Notes: generated by a model from the letters alone, not told the origin. DNA of 64,000 nucleotides from Magnetococcales bacterium (GCA_015234115.1 JADFWP010000006.1:21439-85438); one strand, 5' to 3'. Shown: positions 1 to 10,817, numbered from the stretch's first letter. Made by a program: numbers and translations.

Positions 1-1
1 G

Positions 2-1621
2 CTCCGTTTTCGCGCCGCGTTCCAGGAAGACCTGTCGGGGATGATTCTCACCATCCGGCGCGGCATCATCATCGGATTGATGTTGTTGGGGTATCTTTAC
101 TTCCGACTGATCGGCGAGTCCCATACGCTGGTGAGCATTGGCATCATCTCCTTTGCGGCTGTGGCCCAGTTTGCACCGGCGATTCTGATCGGCATCTATT
201 GGCAGGGAGTCAGCCGCCGGGGGGCCATGGGGGGACTGATGGCCGGATTTCTGGTCTGGTCCCACACGTTGCTGTTTGCCTCGTTCGCCAAGTCGGGCTG
301 GATCGCCGAGAGTGTTCTCACCCATGGCCCCTGGGGGATTTCCTGGCTCAAACCCCAGGCATTGTTCGGGCTGACCGTCTTCGATCCCATCACCCATTCG
401 GTTTTCTGGAGTCTGCTGGCGAATATCGGGGTATTGGTGCTCATCTCCCTGTTTGACCGTCAGACGGCGGTGGAGCAGATCCAGGCGCTCAATTTTGTCA
501 ATGTGTTCGACAAGGGGGCGCGGGGCGGCAACGAATATCTCTGGAGCGGGTTTGTTTCGGTCGCGGATTTGAAAAAACTGGTTTCCCGTTTCATCGGACC
601 TGTGCAGGCCGAATCGGATTTTGCCAATTATCTCCAGCATCGGCTGCTCAAGCTCGACGAGCGGACCCAGGCACCGGCGCATCTGGTGGCCTTTGCGGAA
701 AAACGGTTGACCGGTGCCATTGGTTCGGCCTCGGCGCGAGTGATGGTCTCTTCGGTGGTCAAGGGAGAGGAGCTGGATCTGCACGGGGTGATGCGCATTC
801 TCGATGAGACCAGCCAGGTGATCGAGTACAGTCAGCGGCTGGAGTTGAAATCCCGGCAGTTGGAGGCTGCGACCCGGCAGTTGCAGGAGGCCAATGAACG
901 GCTTCAGGAGTTGGACCGGTTGAAAGATGAATTCATCTCCACGGTCAGCCACGAATTGCGCACTCCCCTGACCTCGATTCGCGCTTTCTCGGAAATCCTG
1001 CGGGATAACGAGGAGATGGAGCCCGCCGACCGGCGCCGTTTCACCGAGATCATCATCAAGGAGGCCGAGCGTCTGACCCGTCTGGTCAATCAGATTCTCG
1101 ATCTGGCCCGGATCGAATCGGGCAAGATGGAGTGGCATGTGGCCCAGGTCGATCTGGTGGAGATCGTCCGGGATGCCATGGATTCAACCCATCAACTGTT
1201 TGAGAACAAATCGGTGCGTTTGAACTATCAGGCTCCGGATCATCCGGTGCTGTTGCAGGCGGATCGGGACAAGATCATGCAGGTGGTGATCAACCTGTTG
1301 TCGAATGCGGTCAAGTTTTGCGCGCCAGAGACCGGTGTGGTCGAAATTCTGGGACGCGAGGGGGTGGATGGGGTCGGCGTGACGGTGCTCGACAACGGTC
1401 CGGGCATTCCTCGCGAGGATCTGGAAAAGGTCTTCGAGAAGTTTCATCAGGTTCATCAGGCCCGCGACGAAACCCAGGGGGTGCCTCTGGGGACCGGTTT
1501 GGGCCTGACCATCTGCCAGCGGATCATCGATCGCCATCAGGGGCGGATCTGGGTCGAAAGCGAGTTGGGTCGGGGTGCGGCATTCACTTTTTTGTTGCCG
1601 CGCGATTTGCAGATCCAGTAA
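2..1621 (+). CDS. sodium:solute symporter-like sensor histidine kinase (5' truncated)
   Basis: The gene starts upstream of the window; the open frame enters at base 2 and 539 residues are visible. The first ~155 residues hold four hydrophobic segments of the SLC5/SSF transporter type. A STAC-like linker follows (~195-275, with AEKRLTGAIGSASARV), then a coiled coil and a complete kinase core: H-box VSHELRTPL with His317 of the visible part, N-box VINLLSNAVKF, and ATP-lid motifs DNGPGIP and GTGLGL. This is the CbrA-type architecture, in which a transporter-like membrane domain feeds a histidine kinase. No receiver domain is attached, so the partner regulator is separate. The bacteriohemerythrin gene follows after 49 bases. 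The family call is firm; the substrate cannot be read. Confidence 0.9.
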   Translation, partial: LRFRAAFQEDLSGMILTIRRGIIIGLMLLGYLYFRLIGESHTLVSIGIISFAAVAQFAPAILIGIYWQGVSRRGAMGGLMAGFLVWSHTLLFASFAKSGWIAESVLTHGPWGISWLKPQALFGLTVFDPITHSVFWSLLANIGVLVLISLFDRQTAVEQIQALNFVNVFDKGARGGNEYLWSGFVSVADLKKLVSRFIGPVQAESDFANYLQHRLLKLDERTQAPAHLVAFAEKRLTGAIGSASARVMVSSVVKGEELDLHGVMRILDETSQVIEYSQRLELKSRQLEAATRQLQEANERLQELDRLKDEFISTVSHELRTPLTSIRAFSEILRDNEEMEPADRRRFTEIIIKEAERLTRLVNQILDLARIESGKMEWHVAQVDLVEIVRDAMDSTHQLFENKSVRLNYQAPDHPVLLQADRDKIMQVVINLLSNAVKFCAPETGVVEILGREGVDGVGVTVLDNGPGIPREDLEKVFEKFHQVHQARDETQGVPLGTGLGLTICQRIIDRHQGRIWVESELGRGAAFTFLLPRDLQIQ

Positions 1622-1670
1622 TCTGTTCGTTCTGAAAAATGCCTGTTCATGTTGATTTCATGGGGTCGAT

Positions 1671-2117
1671 ATGTCGGATGAAATGGTGCAATCCATTGCC
1701 TGGCGTCGGGATTTTGCCACGGGGGTGGGGATCATCGATGATCAACACCGGGTGTTGATCAATATGCTCAACGATGCTGCGGCAAAACTGACCGATCAAA
1801 GTACAGCCGAAGAGATTGGGCGGATCGTGCGTGGATTGTTGAACTATGCAGATTACCATTTCAAGATCGAGGAGCGCCTGATCGAGGATCATGGCTATGC
1901 GCGCGAACGATCCGCCGATGCCGGGTCGCACCTCCGGGAGCATCGGGAGTTCGTGGCCCAGGTCATGGAGGTGGGGCAGAGGTTGGAGCAGGGGAAGCGG
2001 GTCACCAGGGATGAACTGGTCACCTTCCTGATTGGTTGGTTGACCAACCATATTCTGCACTCGGACAAGATACTGGGGGCGTTTCTTCTGGACAAGCGGA
2101 TCGGCGGCTCCCGATAG
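1671..2117 (+). CDS. bacteriohemerythrin
   Basis: A 148-residue single-domain hemerythrin. The di-iron ligands are in the expected order: His26 (DDQH), His63 and Glu67 (YHFKIEE), His87 and His91, then His127 with Asp132 (WLTNHILHSDK). Length and spacing match bacterial one-domain hemerythrins, which bind O2 reversibly in the cytoplasm and may deliver or sense oxygen. There is no signal peptide. It lies between a kinase and a sensor/kinase operon, fitting an oxygen-related role in signalling, but that link is inferred from position only. Confidence 0.95.
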   Translation: MSDEMVQSIAWRRDFATGVGIIDDQHRVLINMLNDAAAKLTDQSTAEEIGRIVRGLLNYADYHFKIEERLIEDHGYARERSADAGSHLREHREFVAQVMEVGQRLEQGKRVTRDELVTFLIGWLTNHILHSDKILGAFLLDKRIGGSR

Positions 2118-2270
2118 GTGGTATGACAGGGCGCAGTCTGGAGATCATTCCTCTGGACCGAAACGATCCGTTCCGCGAGAGGATGTGTCTTCGGTTTGGT
2201 TGAGTCACGGTGGGTTGTTCTGGCACGAGGGAAAGAAGGCGTTGCACATCATGGTGATGGATACCCTGCG

Positions 2271-4367
2271 ATGAGTTGGCTGGCGGCATGGATCGCGCGG
2301 CGACCGGGTGTGACCTGGATCCTGATTCTGTCGATGAGCATTGCTCTGGCGCTGGCGACCGGGGAGCATTTCCGGAGCGAACACGAACGGGCGCGGCTGA
2401 TCCGGCTCAATACCCTGGTGGAACGCAGTGCCGTGGAACTCATGGCCCTGACCCTGAACGGCAATGCGATGGGATCGGTGGCCATGCTGGGGTTGATCGA
2501 TCCCAAGGTGAAGCAGGATGCCCGACAGGAGGGCGCGCCCAACGATCCGGGTCTGCTCGCCATGCTGGAGAGTGTGGGACATCCTTACGAAGCCGAGGGG
2601 GTGTTCGTGGTGGCGGGTCATGGTGTGGTCCGCACCTCCTGGGACAGTTCCGGCAATCTGGCGACCGGATTGAATGTGGCGTTCCGTCCCTATTTTCAAA
2701 TGGCCATGCAGGGACGACAATCGATTTACGCGGCGGTCAGTCTCTCCACCGGCCGGCGGGCGATCTATTTTGCGGCGCCGGTTTTCGCCGAGCCGGTTGC
2801 GACTGCGGCGCGGATCGGCGCCATGGTGTCGCGCACCGGTCCGGGACAGATCGACCGGTTGTTGGCCAGCCGGGCGGATATGGCGTTGCTGCTCTCGCCG
2901 CAAGGGGTGGTGTTTGCGGCCAATCCATCGGAATGGATCGGTTTTCTGGAGGGTGAACCGACACCGGAACGGCTTGATGCGATTCGGGATCTTAAGCAGT
3001 TTGGCAAGCTGTTCGACAACCGGTCGCCAGAGCTGCTTCCTGTGGCGGTTGCGCCCGGCTACCAGTTGTTCGAAGGGCGGCGTCATGCCGTGGCCAGCGC
3101 CAAGGTCTCCTGGAACGATCCCCATGGCGATTGGCGGTTGGTGCTGTATGAGGATCTGACGCGCAGCGTGCCGCTTGCGGGACGTGTGCGGGAGATGGTG
3201 ATCGGTGGACTGGTGGCTTTGGCCATCTGGGTCTTGATCCTGAAAATGTTGCGGGGTCATCATGCCCAGGAGGTGGCGGCAGCCAAATTGCAGGCCTATG
3301 CCACCCGCCAGGAGGTGAGCGCCCGCGACAAATCCCGTCTGGCCACCGCCTCCTTGCACATGCAACAAGCCAAAGGGATCGAGGAGTTGGCGCGGATTTT
3401 CCTGCACGAAGCGCATGAACTGCTCGGGATGATGCAGGGGGCGATTTACGCCTTTCCGACCTCCGGCACCGGGAGCATGCGGCTGGCGGCTTCTTTTGCC
3501 AGGGAGCGGGATCTTCCGGAAGAGTTGATGCCGGGACAGGGACTGCTCGGGCAGTGTGTCGTCGAGCGCCGCGCCCTGGTGCTGACGGCGCCCAGTGAGC
3601 ACCTGAAGGCGATTCGTTCCGGATTGGGAGAGAGTCCGCCCGAGGCGGTGGTGCTGATGCCGATTCTGCTCAACGATGTGGTGCTGGGCGCGGTCGAGAT
3701 GGCAATGTTCGGGGAGGTGTGCCCGGAGTCCGGGGCGATCCGTGAAGAGATGGTGGCGATTCTGGCGTTGAACCTGGAGATCCAGCGTCGCAACCGGGAT
3801 GCCGAGCGGTTGCTGACCGCCACCGCTGCGGCAGAACGGGTCAAGTCCGGTCAACTGGTGTTTCAGCAGGCATTGGTGGATACCATTCCCTACCCGGTTT
3901 TCTACAAGGGGGTGGATACCCGTTTTTTGGGTTTCAACCGTGCCTATGAGGAGACCTTCAACACCCGGCGCGAGCAACTGGTCGGCAAGCGGGTGTTGGA
4001 TCTGGACTATCTGCCCGAAGCCGACCGGCTGGCCTATCAGGCCGAAGACGAGTCGGTGATCGCCTCGGGAGGCACGGTGCGGCGTGAGGTTTCCATGCCG
4101 TATGGGGATGGTTCGATGCGCGAAACCATCTATTACGCCTCCGGATTCCGACTGCCCGATGGCGCGCCGGGCGGCATGGTCGGCACCTTTATCGACATCA
4201 GCGACATGCGCCACTCCGAGCGCATGTTGATGCGCATGTCCGACATTGGTTTCAATCGGCTGGTCAAGACCAGCCAGCAACGGATTCGCGCCCTCGAAGT
4301 CGAAGTCAACCAACTGGCCATGGCTGCGGGTCGTCCCCCTCCCTATCCCCTGGAGACCGGGTTATGA
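2271..4367 (+). CDS. membrane GAF/PAS sensor protein without output domain
   Basis: With ATG at 2271 the protein has 698 residues. It has an N-terminal membrane segment (~12-30), a periplasmic Cache-like region (~35-300), a second membrane segment (~308-330), a GAF domain (~360-485), a PAS domain (~532-645) and a short coiled-coil tail. No kinase, GGDEF, EAL, receiver or methyl-accepting domain is present. The stop overlaps the next gene's start (ATGA at 4364-4367), so the two are translationally coupled. Its GAF domain closely resembles that of the downstream kinase (both have a G.GL.GQC segment followed by a conserved VL.P...ND core), suggesting a duplicated input partner. An in-frame upstream start at 2196 is possible but would precede the membrane segment with a non-signal stretch. 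Confidence 0.75.
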   Translation: MSWLAAWIARRPGVTWILILSMSIALALATGEHFRSEHERARLIRLNTLVERSAVELMALTLNGNAMGSVAMLGLIDPKVKQDARQEGAPNDPGLLAMLESVGHPYEAEGVFVVAGHGVVRTSWDSSGNLATGLNVAFRPYFQMAMQGRQSIYAAVSLSTGRRAIYFAAPVFAEPVATAARIGAMVSRTGPGQIDRLLASRADMALLLSPQGVVFAANPSEWIGFLEGEPTPERLDAIRDLKQFGKLFDNRSPELLPVAVAPGYQLFEGRRHAVASAKVSWNDPHGDWRLVLYEDLTRSVPLAGRVREMVIGGLVALAIWVLILKMLRGHHAQEVAAAKLQAYATRQEVSARDKSRLATASLHMQQAKGIEELARIFLHEAHELLGMMQGAIYAFPTSGTGSMRLAASFARERDLPEELMPGQGLLGQCVVERRALVLTAPSEHLKAIRSGLGESPPEAVVLMPILLNDVVLGAVEMAMFGEVCPESGAIREEMVAILALNLEIQRRNRDAERLLTATAAAERVKSGQLVFQQALVDTIPYPVFYKGVDTRFLGFNRAYEETFNTRREQLVGKRVLDLDYLPEADRLAYQAEDESVIASGGTVRREVSMPYGDGSMRETIYYASGFRLPDGAPGGMVGTFIDISDMRHSERMLMRMSDIGFNRLVKTSQQRIRALEVEVNQLAMAAGRPPPYPLETGL

Positions 4368-7300
4368 AGGTGTTGTTGTCGCTCCTGGAACGGCGTCAGT
4401 TGAGTGGCAAGCTGACCTTCGGGCTGGTCGGCTTTCTGGTGGTGACGGTGGCTCCGTTGCTGTTTCATCTGTATCAGCAGGATCTGCTCAACAGCATCAC
4501 GCCGATCGGCCTGCTGGCTGCGGGGGGATTTCTGGGCATGGGATTTGGCTGGCTGGTGGTGGCCTCGATCCGGCGTCCCACCGAGCGGTTGCGGGATGTG
4601 GTGGAGTTGCTGGCCACGGGTCAGCTCGACATCCAGGTGCCCAATACCGATCATCCCAACGAAATCGGCGCGCTGGCCCGTTCCATCGCCGTGTTGCAGA
4701 ACGGCGCCCGGGAAATGGAGGCCCAACGCTGGATCAAGGTCAATCAGGCCACCATCTCTTCGGCTTTGCAAGAGGCGGTGGATTTCGCCGATCTGGCGCG
4801 TCGTTTTCTTTCCGGCGTGGCGCCGTTGCTGCAAATCGGCCATGGGGCATTTTATCTGCACGAAAATGGTCGGCTGCGGCTGTTCAACGGCTATGCCTTT
4901 CGCGAACGCAAGGGGTTTCATCCGGTCTTCGAGGTGGGGGAAGGGTTGGTGGGGCAATGCGCCCTGGAAAAAAGTCCGATCCTGATTTCCCGACCGCCGC
5001 CGGATTATGTGCGGGTCGGTTCCGCCATGGGCGAGGCGCCGCCGCGCACCATTCTGGTTTTGCCGGTGATGCGCAACGATCAGTTGCTGGCCGTGGTCGA
5101 ACTGGCGGCTTTCAAGCCGTTTGATCAGCACGAACAGGCGCTGCTTGATGGTCTGATTCCGCTTCTGGCCATGAGCATCGAGATTCTGGATCGCAATCTG
5201 CGTACCCGTCAACTGCTCGACGAGACCCGCAAGCAGGCCCACACCATGGAGACCCAGGCGTCGCAACTGGCCGCCCAGACCGTGGAACTGGAAGAACGGC
5301 GCAACGCCTTGCAGGCGACCGAAGAGTGGTATCGGGGGATCATCGAGTCCGCTCCCGACGGCATGCTGGTGGCCGAACGGGACGGGGTGATCATTTTGGC
5401 CAATCCCCGCATTCACGCCATGTTCGGCTATCCGGAAGAGGGGCTGCCGGGACGACGCATCGAGGATCTGGTGCCGGATGCGTTGCGGGCCGAGCATCTG
5501 GCCAAGCGCGAATCCTTCATCGCCTCGGGGATGGTGCGTCCTTCGGAGGCCAGCAGTCACGATTTCATCGGCATGCGTCAGGATGGCAGCGAGTTTCCGG
5601 TCGAAGTCTCTTTGTCGCGTCTGCCGGCGTTGGGCGGACGCGGCATCTGCATCTGCGCGTCATTGCGGGACATCACCCAGCGCAAGGCAGCCGAGGCGGC
5701 GCTGCGCGACAGCGAAGCCTACAACAAAATGCTGTTTCAGGAGTCGGCGCGCCCCATCGTCATCCACGATCCGGGCGGGGAGGGGTTCATCGACTGCAAT
5801 CCGGCTGCGGTCCACATGTATGGCTATGCCAGTCGCGAGGAGTTGATCGGCAAGACTCCCCTCGATGTTTCGGCTCCGACCCAATACGACGGCACCGACT
5901 CCAAAACCGCCATGGAGGAGATCGATCAACTGGCCCTGTCCAGCGGTCCCCAGGTGTTCGAGTGGCGTCATCGTCGTCCCAATGGCGAAATCTGGGACGC
6001 CCAGGTCCATTTGATGCTGTTTCATTTCCAGGGGAGGCAGTTGTTGCAGTTCACCCTGGACGACATCACGGAAAAGAAACGGGCCAGAGAGGAGATCGAA
6101 CGCCAGCGGGCCACGCTCGGCGCCCTGATCGACTCGATTCCGGATCTGATCTACTACAAGGATACCGAGGGCATCTATCTGGGCTGCAACATCGCCTTTG
6201 CCGACCGGCTCGGCAAGCCGGTGGAGGAGATCGTCGGACGCAGCGACTACGACATCTTCCCGCCCGAGGTGGCTTATGGAATCCGCCAGGGGGATCACGG
6301 GCTGATGGCCTCTTTGACCCGTCATTCGGAAGAGGAGCGGGTGACCTATGCCAATGGCCGGCAGGTGCTGCTCGATACGGTGCGGGCGCCTTTCTACAAC
6401 GGTCAGGGTCGTCTGCTGGGGCTTTTGGGCATTGGTCGCGACATCACCGAGCGCAAGGCCGTGGAGCAGGCCATGGCCGAAGCCCAACGCGCCGCCGAGG
6501 AGGCCACCCGGGCCAAGAGCGATTTTCTGGCCAACATGAGCCACGAAATCCGCACCCCGATGAATGCCATCATCGGCATGTCCCATCTGGCGTTGCAGAC
6601 CGAACTGGACAAGAAACAGCGCAACTACATCGAAAAGGTTCACCGGTCGGCGGAAAATCTGCTTGGCATCATCAACGACATCCTCGACTTTTCCAAGATC
6701 GAGGCAGGCAAGATGGCCATGGAGCGGATCGATTTCCGGCTGGAAGAGGTCATGGATCATCTGGCCAATCTGGTGGGGATCAAGGCGGAACACAAGGGAT
6801 TGGAGCTGTTGTTCGATACCGCCCTCGATCTGCCCACCGCCCTGGTGGGGGATCCGTTGCGGTTGGGGCAGGTGCTGGTCAATCTGGGCAACAATGCGGT
6901 CAAGTTCACCGAGCAAGGCGAGATTGTCATCGGCGTCGAAAAGGTCGCCGAAGGGGATTTCGGGGTGGATCTCCATTTCTGGGTCAAGGATTCCGGCATC
7001 GGCATGACCGAGGCGCAGTTGGGCAAGATGTTCCAGTCGTTCAGTCAGGCCGACTCTTCGACCACGCGCAAATATGGGGGAACCGGTTTGGGGCTGGCCA
7101 TCTCCAAGAATCTGGTCGAGTTGATGCAGGGGCGGATCTGGGTGGAGAGCGCGGTGGGGCAGGGTTCGAGTTTTCATTTCCATGCCCGTTTCGGTGTGCA
7201 GACCAATCCGGCATCCCGTCGTCAGTTCCGTGCCGATGAACTCCAGGGATTGCGGGTGCTGGTGGTGGACGACAACGCTTCGGCGCGGGAAATCTTTTCG

Positions 7301-8752
7301 ACCATGGTGCGCCATTTCGGTTTTGATGCCGACGTGGTTCAGGATGGGCAACAGGCTTTGGAGCGGGTCGCGGCGGCGGACCGGGAGGGCAGGCCGTATG
7401 ACCTGGTGCTGATGGACTGGAAGATGCCGCTCATGGATGGCGTGACCTGTGTGCACCGCATGCGGGAGGAGGGGGATGGTCATCCGCCGCTGGTGATCAT
7501 GGTGACTGCCTATGGTCGGGACGAGGCGTTGAACGAGGCGCGCAACCAGGGCATCGAATTGCAGGCGGTGATGACCAAGCCGGTGACTCCGTCGTTGCTG
7601 CTGGAGACCATCGGCGAGGCGCTGGGTCGTGGCATGGTGGCAGAGAGCGGGCCGATCGAGGTCGCGCCGGAGTCGCAAAGGGAGACGGTGAGCCGGTTGC
7701 GGGGAGCGCGGGTGCTGCTGGTCGAAGACAACGACATGAATCAGGAGTTGGCCACGGATCTGTTGGGCGGGGTGGGAATGGAGGTGGTGGTGGCGGCCAA
7801 CGGGCGTGAAGCCCTGGATCGTCTTGAGGCCGATGATCGTTTCGATGGCGTGTTGATGGATTGCCAGATGCCGGTGATGGATGGCTACACCGCCACGCGG
7901 GAGATTCGCAAGAATCCGGCCTGGGACCGGATGCCGATCATTGCCATGACCGCCAACGCCATGGCCGGGGACCGGGAAAAGGTGATTGCCGCCGGCATGT
8001 GCGATCATATCGCCAAGCCTCTGGATGTGGAGGAGATGTTCGCCACCCTGGCCCGATGGATCGTGCCGGCCACCGAGCAGGCGGTTCAGTCGCCGGGTCC
8101 CCGCTCCGCTCCGGTCGCGCCGGAGCGCGAGTCGATTCCACGCGGCATTCCGGGTCTGGATACCGAATCCGGTCTGAAACGGATGGTGGGCAAGCGGGCG
8201 CTTTACGGGTCGATGTTGCGCAAGTTCGTGGCCGGACAGCAGGATGCTCCGGCCCGGATCCGGGAGGCTCTGGCTGCGGGGGATCGGGAGACGGCAGAGC
8301 GTCTGGCCCATACCCTGAAAGGCACGGCAGGCAATATCGGCGCGGGAGGGATCCAGGAACAGGCGGGTCTGCTGGAGGCGGCGATCAAGGAGAACCGGCC
8401 ACCGGAACGCCTTTTGACCGCCCTGGCGACCCTCGAAACCGATCTGGATGCATTGATCGCCGCTTTGGTGGTCGCGCTGCCGGAGGAGAGCCGGGAGGCT
8501 CCGGCGGCGCCTGCCGCACCCGTTGGGCCGGTCGATCCGGAGTTGTTCAGAAACAGGGTGATGGCGCTGGGTCGGTTTCTGGCTGAGGACAACTCCGACG
8601 CCACGGATCTGTGGGAGGGGAACCTGGAGCTTTTCAAGGCGGCCCTGCCCGGTCAGTGGCGTGCCATCGCGGAAGATCTGCAAGGATTTGATTTCGAGAG
8701 TGCCTTGAACCGGTTGCGCGAGGCGGTCGGTCAGCACGGGTTGGAACTTTAA
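4364..8752 (+). CDS. hybrid sensor histidine kinase (HAMP-GAF-PAS3-HK-REC2-Hpt)
   Basis: A 1462-residue phosphorelay protein. In order: membrane segments at ~17-37 and ~44-68, HAMP (~69-122), GAF (~128-275), coiled coil, three PAS domains (~320-445, 446-570, 583-705), HisKA with His727 ([11 protein letters not shown]), HATPase (~828-948), two receivers with phospho-acceptors Asp1018 ([13 protein letters not shown]) and Asp1166 ([13 protein letters not shown]), an Hpt domain with His1316 ([10 protein letters not shown]), and a ~70-residue helical C-terminal module related to the ends of the other large kinases here. The two membrane segments are separated by only a few residues, so sensing is probably cytosolic or intramembrane. 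It follows a coupled sensor gene and precedes an HD-GYP regulator, the likely phosphotransfer target. Confidence 0.93.
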   Translation: MKVLLSLLERRQLSGKLTFGLVGFLVVTVAPLLFHLYQQDLLNSITPIGLLAAGGFLGMGFGWLVVASIRRPTERLRDVVELLATGQLDIQVPNTDHPNEIGALARSIAVLQNGAREMEAQRWIKVNQATISSALQEAVDFADLARRFLSGVAPLLQIGHGAFYLHENGRLRLFNGYAFRERKGFHPVFEVGEGLVGQCALEKSPILISRPPPDYVRVGSAMGEAPPRTILVLPVMRNDQLLAVVELAAFKPFDQHEQALLDGLIPLLAMSIEILDRNLRTRQLLDETRKQAHTMETQASQLAAQTVELEERRNALQATEEWYRGIIESAPDGMLVAERDGVIILANPRIHAMFGYPEEGLPGRRIEDLVPDALRAEHLAKRESFIASGMVRPSEASSHDFIGMRQDGSEFPVEVSLSRLPALGGRGICICASLRDITQRKAAEAALRDSEAYNKMLFQESARPIVIHDPGGEGFIDCNPAAVHMYGYASREELIGKTPLDVSAPTQYDGTDSKTAMEEIDQLALSSGPQVFEWRHRRPNGEIWDAQVHLMLFHFQGRQLLQFTLDDITEKKRAREEIERQRATLGALIDSIPDLIYYKDTEGIYLGCNIAFADRLGKPVEEIVGRSDYDIFPPEVAYGIRQGDHGLMASLTRHSEEERVTYANGRQVLLDTVRAPFYNGQGRLLGLLGIGRDITERKAVEQAMAEAQRAAEEATRAKSDFLANMSHEIRTPMNAIIGMSHLALQTELDKKQRNYIEKVHRSAENLLGIINDILDFSKIEAGKMAMERIDFRLEEVMDHLANLVGIKAEHKGLELLFDTALDLPTALVGDPLRLGQVLVNLGNNAVKFTEQGEIVIGVEKVAEGDFGVDLHFWVKDSGIGMTEAQLGKMFQSFSQADSSTTRKYGGTGLGLAISKNLVELMQGRIWVESAVGQGSSFHFHARFGVQTNPASRRQFRADELQGLRVLVVDDNASAREIFSTMVRHFGFDADVVQDGQQALERVAAADREGRPYDLVLMDWKMPLMDGVTCVHRMREEGDGHPPLVIMVTAYGRDEALNEARNQGIELQAVMTKPVTPSLLLETIGEALGRGMVAESGPIEVAPESQRETVSRLRGARVLLVEDNDMNQELATDLLGGVGMEVVVAANGREALDRLEADDRFDGVLMDCQMPVMDGYTATREIRKNPAWDRMPIIAMTANAMAGDREKVIAAGMCDHIAKPLDVEEMFATLARWIVPATEQAVQSPGPRSAPVAPERESIPRGIPGLDTESGLKRMVGKRALYGSMLRKFVAGQQDAPARIREALAAGDRETAERLAHTLKGTAGNIGAGGIQEQAGLLEAAIKENRPPERLLTALATLETDLDALIAALVVALPEESREAPAAPAAPVGPVDPELFRNRVMALGRFLAEDNSDATDLWEGNLELFKAALPGQWRAIAEDLQGFDFESALNRLREAVGQHGLEL

Positions 8753-8775
8753 AATATTTGGGATGCAAAGCGATC

Positions 8776-9942
8776 ATGAACCCTGATTCCGATCTGGTCA
8801 CCCGCGCCACGGTGCTGGTGGTGGACGATACCCCGGACAACCTGACCCTGATGAGCGGTCTGCTCAAGGATCGCTACAAGGTCAAGGTGGCCAACAGCGG
8901 GGAGCGGGCCTTGCGCATCGCGGCCTCTGATACGCCTCCGGATCTGATTCTGCTGGACATCATGATGCCGGGCATGGATGGCTATGAGGTCTGCCGCCGC
9001 CTGAAGGCCAATGAACTCACACGGAACATTCCGGTGATCTTTCTGACCGCCAAGGCCGAGGTCGAGGACGAACGGATGGGATTGGAATTCGGCGCCGTGG
9101 ATTATCTCACCAAGCCGGTCAGTCCGCCGATTGTGCTGGTGCGGGTGAAGAATCATCTGGCGCTCAAGGCGTCGGCGGATTTTCTGCGCAGCAAGAATGA
9201 TTTTCTCGAAAGCGAGGTCAGCAGGCGCACCCGTGAGGTGATGGCGATTCAGGATGTCACCATTCTGGCCATGGCCTCTTTGGCCGAGACCCGGGATTCG
9301 GATACCGGCAATCACATCCGGCGCACCCAGTTTTATGTGCGCGCCCTGGCCGAGCGGTTGCGGGATCATCCCCGTTTTGCCGCCGTGTTGAATGACGCCT
9401 CGATTCAGATGTTGTTCAAGTCGGCGCCTTTGCACGACATCGGCAAGGTGGGGATTCCGGATCGCATCCTCTTGAAGCCGGGGCGTTTCACCCCGGATGA
9501 ATTTGCCATCATGAAGACCCACACCACGTTGGGGCTGGAAGCGATCGATCATGCCGAGCAGCAGTTGGGGATGAGCGTCGAATTTCTTGCCATGGCCAAG
9601 GAGATTGCCTATGGTCATCACGAAAAATGGGATGGCTCGGGTTATCCTCTGGGGGTCTCCGGAGACGCCATTCCTTTTTCGGCCCGCCTGATGGCCATTG
9701 CCGATGTTTACGATGCGTTGGTCAGTCGTCGCATCTACAAGGAAGGGGTGCCCCATGACAAGGCGGTGGGGATCATCGTCGAAGGGCGGGGCAGCCATTT
9801 CGATCCGGATGTGGCGGATGCCTTTGTGGCGCTTCAGGAGGAATTTCTCGCCATTGCGCGGCGTTTCGCGGACTCGGAGACGGACATGACGCGCAAGAAG
9901 GAGCAGTTGGAACGGATCACCGGTCCTGCCGCAGCAGAGTGA
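8776..9942 (+). CDS. response regulator with HD-GYP c-di-GMP phosphodiesterase domain
   Basis: A 388-residue protein. The receiver (~12-130) has phospho-acceptor Asp61 in LLDIMMPGMDGYEV. A linker helix leads to an HD-GYP domain with HDIGKVGIPD, the long LKPGRF segment, HHEKWDGSGYP and IADVYDAL, so the catalytic metal ligands and GYP motif are intact. Predicted activity is hydrolysis of cyclic di-GMP under receiver control. I chose ATG at 8776; the in-frame TTG at 8758 lies 6 bases after the kinase stop. It lies 23 bases downstream of the hybrid kinase and is the last gene of the operon, ending just before a strong hairpin. Confidence 0.94.
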   Translation: MNPDSDLVTRATVLVVDDTPDNLTLMSGLLKDRYKVKVANSGERALRIAASDTPPDLILLDIMMPGMDGYEVCRRLKANELTRNIPVIFLTAKAEVEDERMGLEFGAVDYLTKPVSPPIVLVRVKNHLALKASADFLRSKNDFLESEVSRRTREVMAIQDVTILAMASLAETRDSDTGNHIRRTQFYVRALAERLRDHPRFAAVLNDASIQMLFKSAPLHDIGKVGIPDRILLKPGRFTPDEFAIMKTHTTLGLEAIDHAEQQLGMSVEFLAMAKEIAYGHHEKWDGSGYPLGVSGDAIPFSARLMAIADVYDALVSRRIYKEGVPHDKAVGIIVEGRGSHFDPDVADAFVALQEEFLAIARRFADSETDMTRKKEQLERITGPAAAE

Positions 9943-9946
9943 CAAT

Positions 9947-9996
9947 CCGGTCATCGCCTCCTCTGGTTGTGATTCAACCGAGGAGGCGATGACCGG
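9947..9996. terminator. bidirectional hairpin between convergent genes
   Basis: A perfect 17-bp inverted repeat (9947-9963 with 9980-9996, starting CCGGTCATCGCC) encloses a 16-base loop that can itself pair GGTT with AACC. It fills the 68-base gap between two genes that converge (the plus-strand HD-GYP gene and the minus-strand bacterioferritin gene). No T-tract follows on either side, so it may stop transcription with help or protect 3' ends. Confidence 0.7.
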
Positions 9997-10010
9997 GTGC
10001 AGGCCGTTCT

Positions 10011-10520
10011 TCAGGCCGCTCCTTTGGGAGTCACGGCGGCGGCAGCCGAGGCCACGTTGCGGCTTCTTTCCATGGATTGCTGCGCCAGATAGTCATCGCC
10101 GTAGCGTTTGATGTTGTTGCGTTCGTCGTCGTATTGACGGAAATGGCGTTCTTCGTCCATCACCAGGGATTCGAACAACTTGCGTGTGTTCGAGTCTGCC
10201 CCGCAGGCCACGGCGGCGTTGTTGTAATCCCGGATGCTCTCCTCTTCCAACTGTTTGGCCCTGTTGAGCATCTCCTTGATTTCCTGGATGGTTTCCACCT
10301 CGGCAGAGGGTTTCATCTCCACGTCGCCCTTGAGGAACAGGATGCGTTCCGCGAGGCGTTCGATGTGCATCATCTCTTCGATGGCGGTGCGACGAAACAG
10401 ACCCGCGAGCAGATCCAATCCCTGATCATCGCAATGGAAATGGAAGTACATGTATTGATGCACGGCTGAAAGTTCGTCCGAGACGGCTTTTTTGAGCAGA
10501 TCGACGCTTTTTTCGTACAT
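10011..10520 (-). CDS. bfr: bacterioferritin / ferritin-like di-iron protein
   Basis: A 169-residue four-helix ferritin-like protein starting at 10520, preceded by GGAG nine bases upstream; a longer frame to 10565 lacks such a site. Di-iron ligands match bacterioferritin: Glu16 (SDELSAVHQY), Glu49 and His52 (IEEMMHIER), a middle EEESIRDYN glutamate and the DEERHFRQ pair. Met50 sits where the heme-ligating Met52 of Escherichia coli bacterioferritin lies, so heme binding at the subunit interface is plausible. The tail is Ala-rich and longer than usual. Expected to store iron and detoxify peroxide in the cytosol. It is transcribed alone, converging on the HD-GYP gene. Confidence 0.88.
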   Translation of the reverse strand: MYEKSVDLLKKAVSDELSAVHQYMYFHFHCDDQGLDLLAGLFRRTAIEEMMHIERLAERILFLKGDVEMKPSAEVETIQEIKEMLNRAKQLEEESIRDYNNAAVACGADSNTRKLFESLVMDEERHFRQYDDERNNIKRYGDDYLAQQSMERSRNVASAAAAVTPKGAA

Positions 10521-10700
10521 GAATGGGGTCTCCGGGGGGTGAGCGTTATCGTGGTCATGGTGCAAAGATCATCCAAATTAACCTCCGCTTATTGGTTTTG
10601 CAAGGGTGCTGTGGCAAGGGGTCGGGCAGGAGGCGTGGGGTTTGACTGCCTTGTTTGAAAATCGTGCAAAGCAGATATGGAACTGGAGCGCGTCTTGGTG

Positions 10701-10765
10701 TAGATTTGCATGATCGGGGGGGAATCCCCCTTACCCCCCAACCGTGAACCTTGCGGTTCTTAGGG
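10701..10765 (-). repeat. interspersed GC-rich hairpin repeat, copy A
   Basis: Read on the minus strand this segment carries a GCAA loop closed by GAACC/GGTTC, then CACGGTTGGGGGG, a G-run/C-run hairpin and ATCATGCAAAT. The same order of elements occurs twice at 36181-36322. The stem around the GCAA loop differs in sequence but still pairs. It lies in the 297-base gap between the bacterioferritin start and the binding-protein gene; I see no other gene in that gap. Confidence 0.75.
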
Positions 10766-10817
10766 ATGGGATGCATCGGGAGTGGATCAACCGCGTTCTG
10801 GCCAGGTGAGCGAAGCC

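Noticed and set aside
2205..4313. 702-codon open frame on the minus strand
   Set aside because: It mirrors the GAF/PAS sensor gene; rich in His/Arg/Gln with no motif, a usual by-product of high GC.
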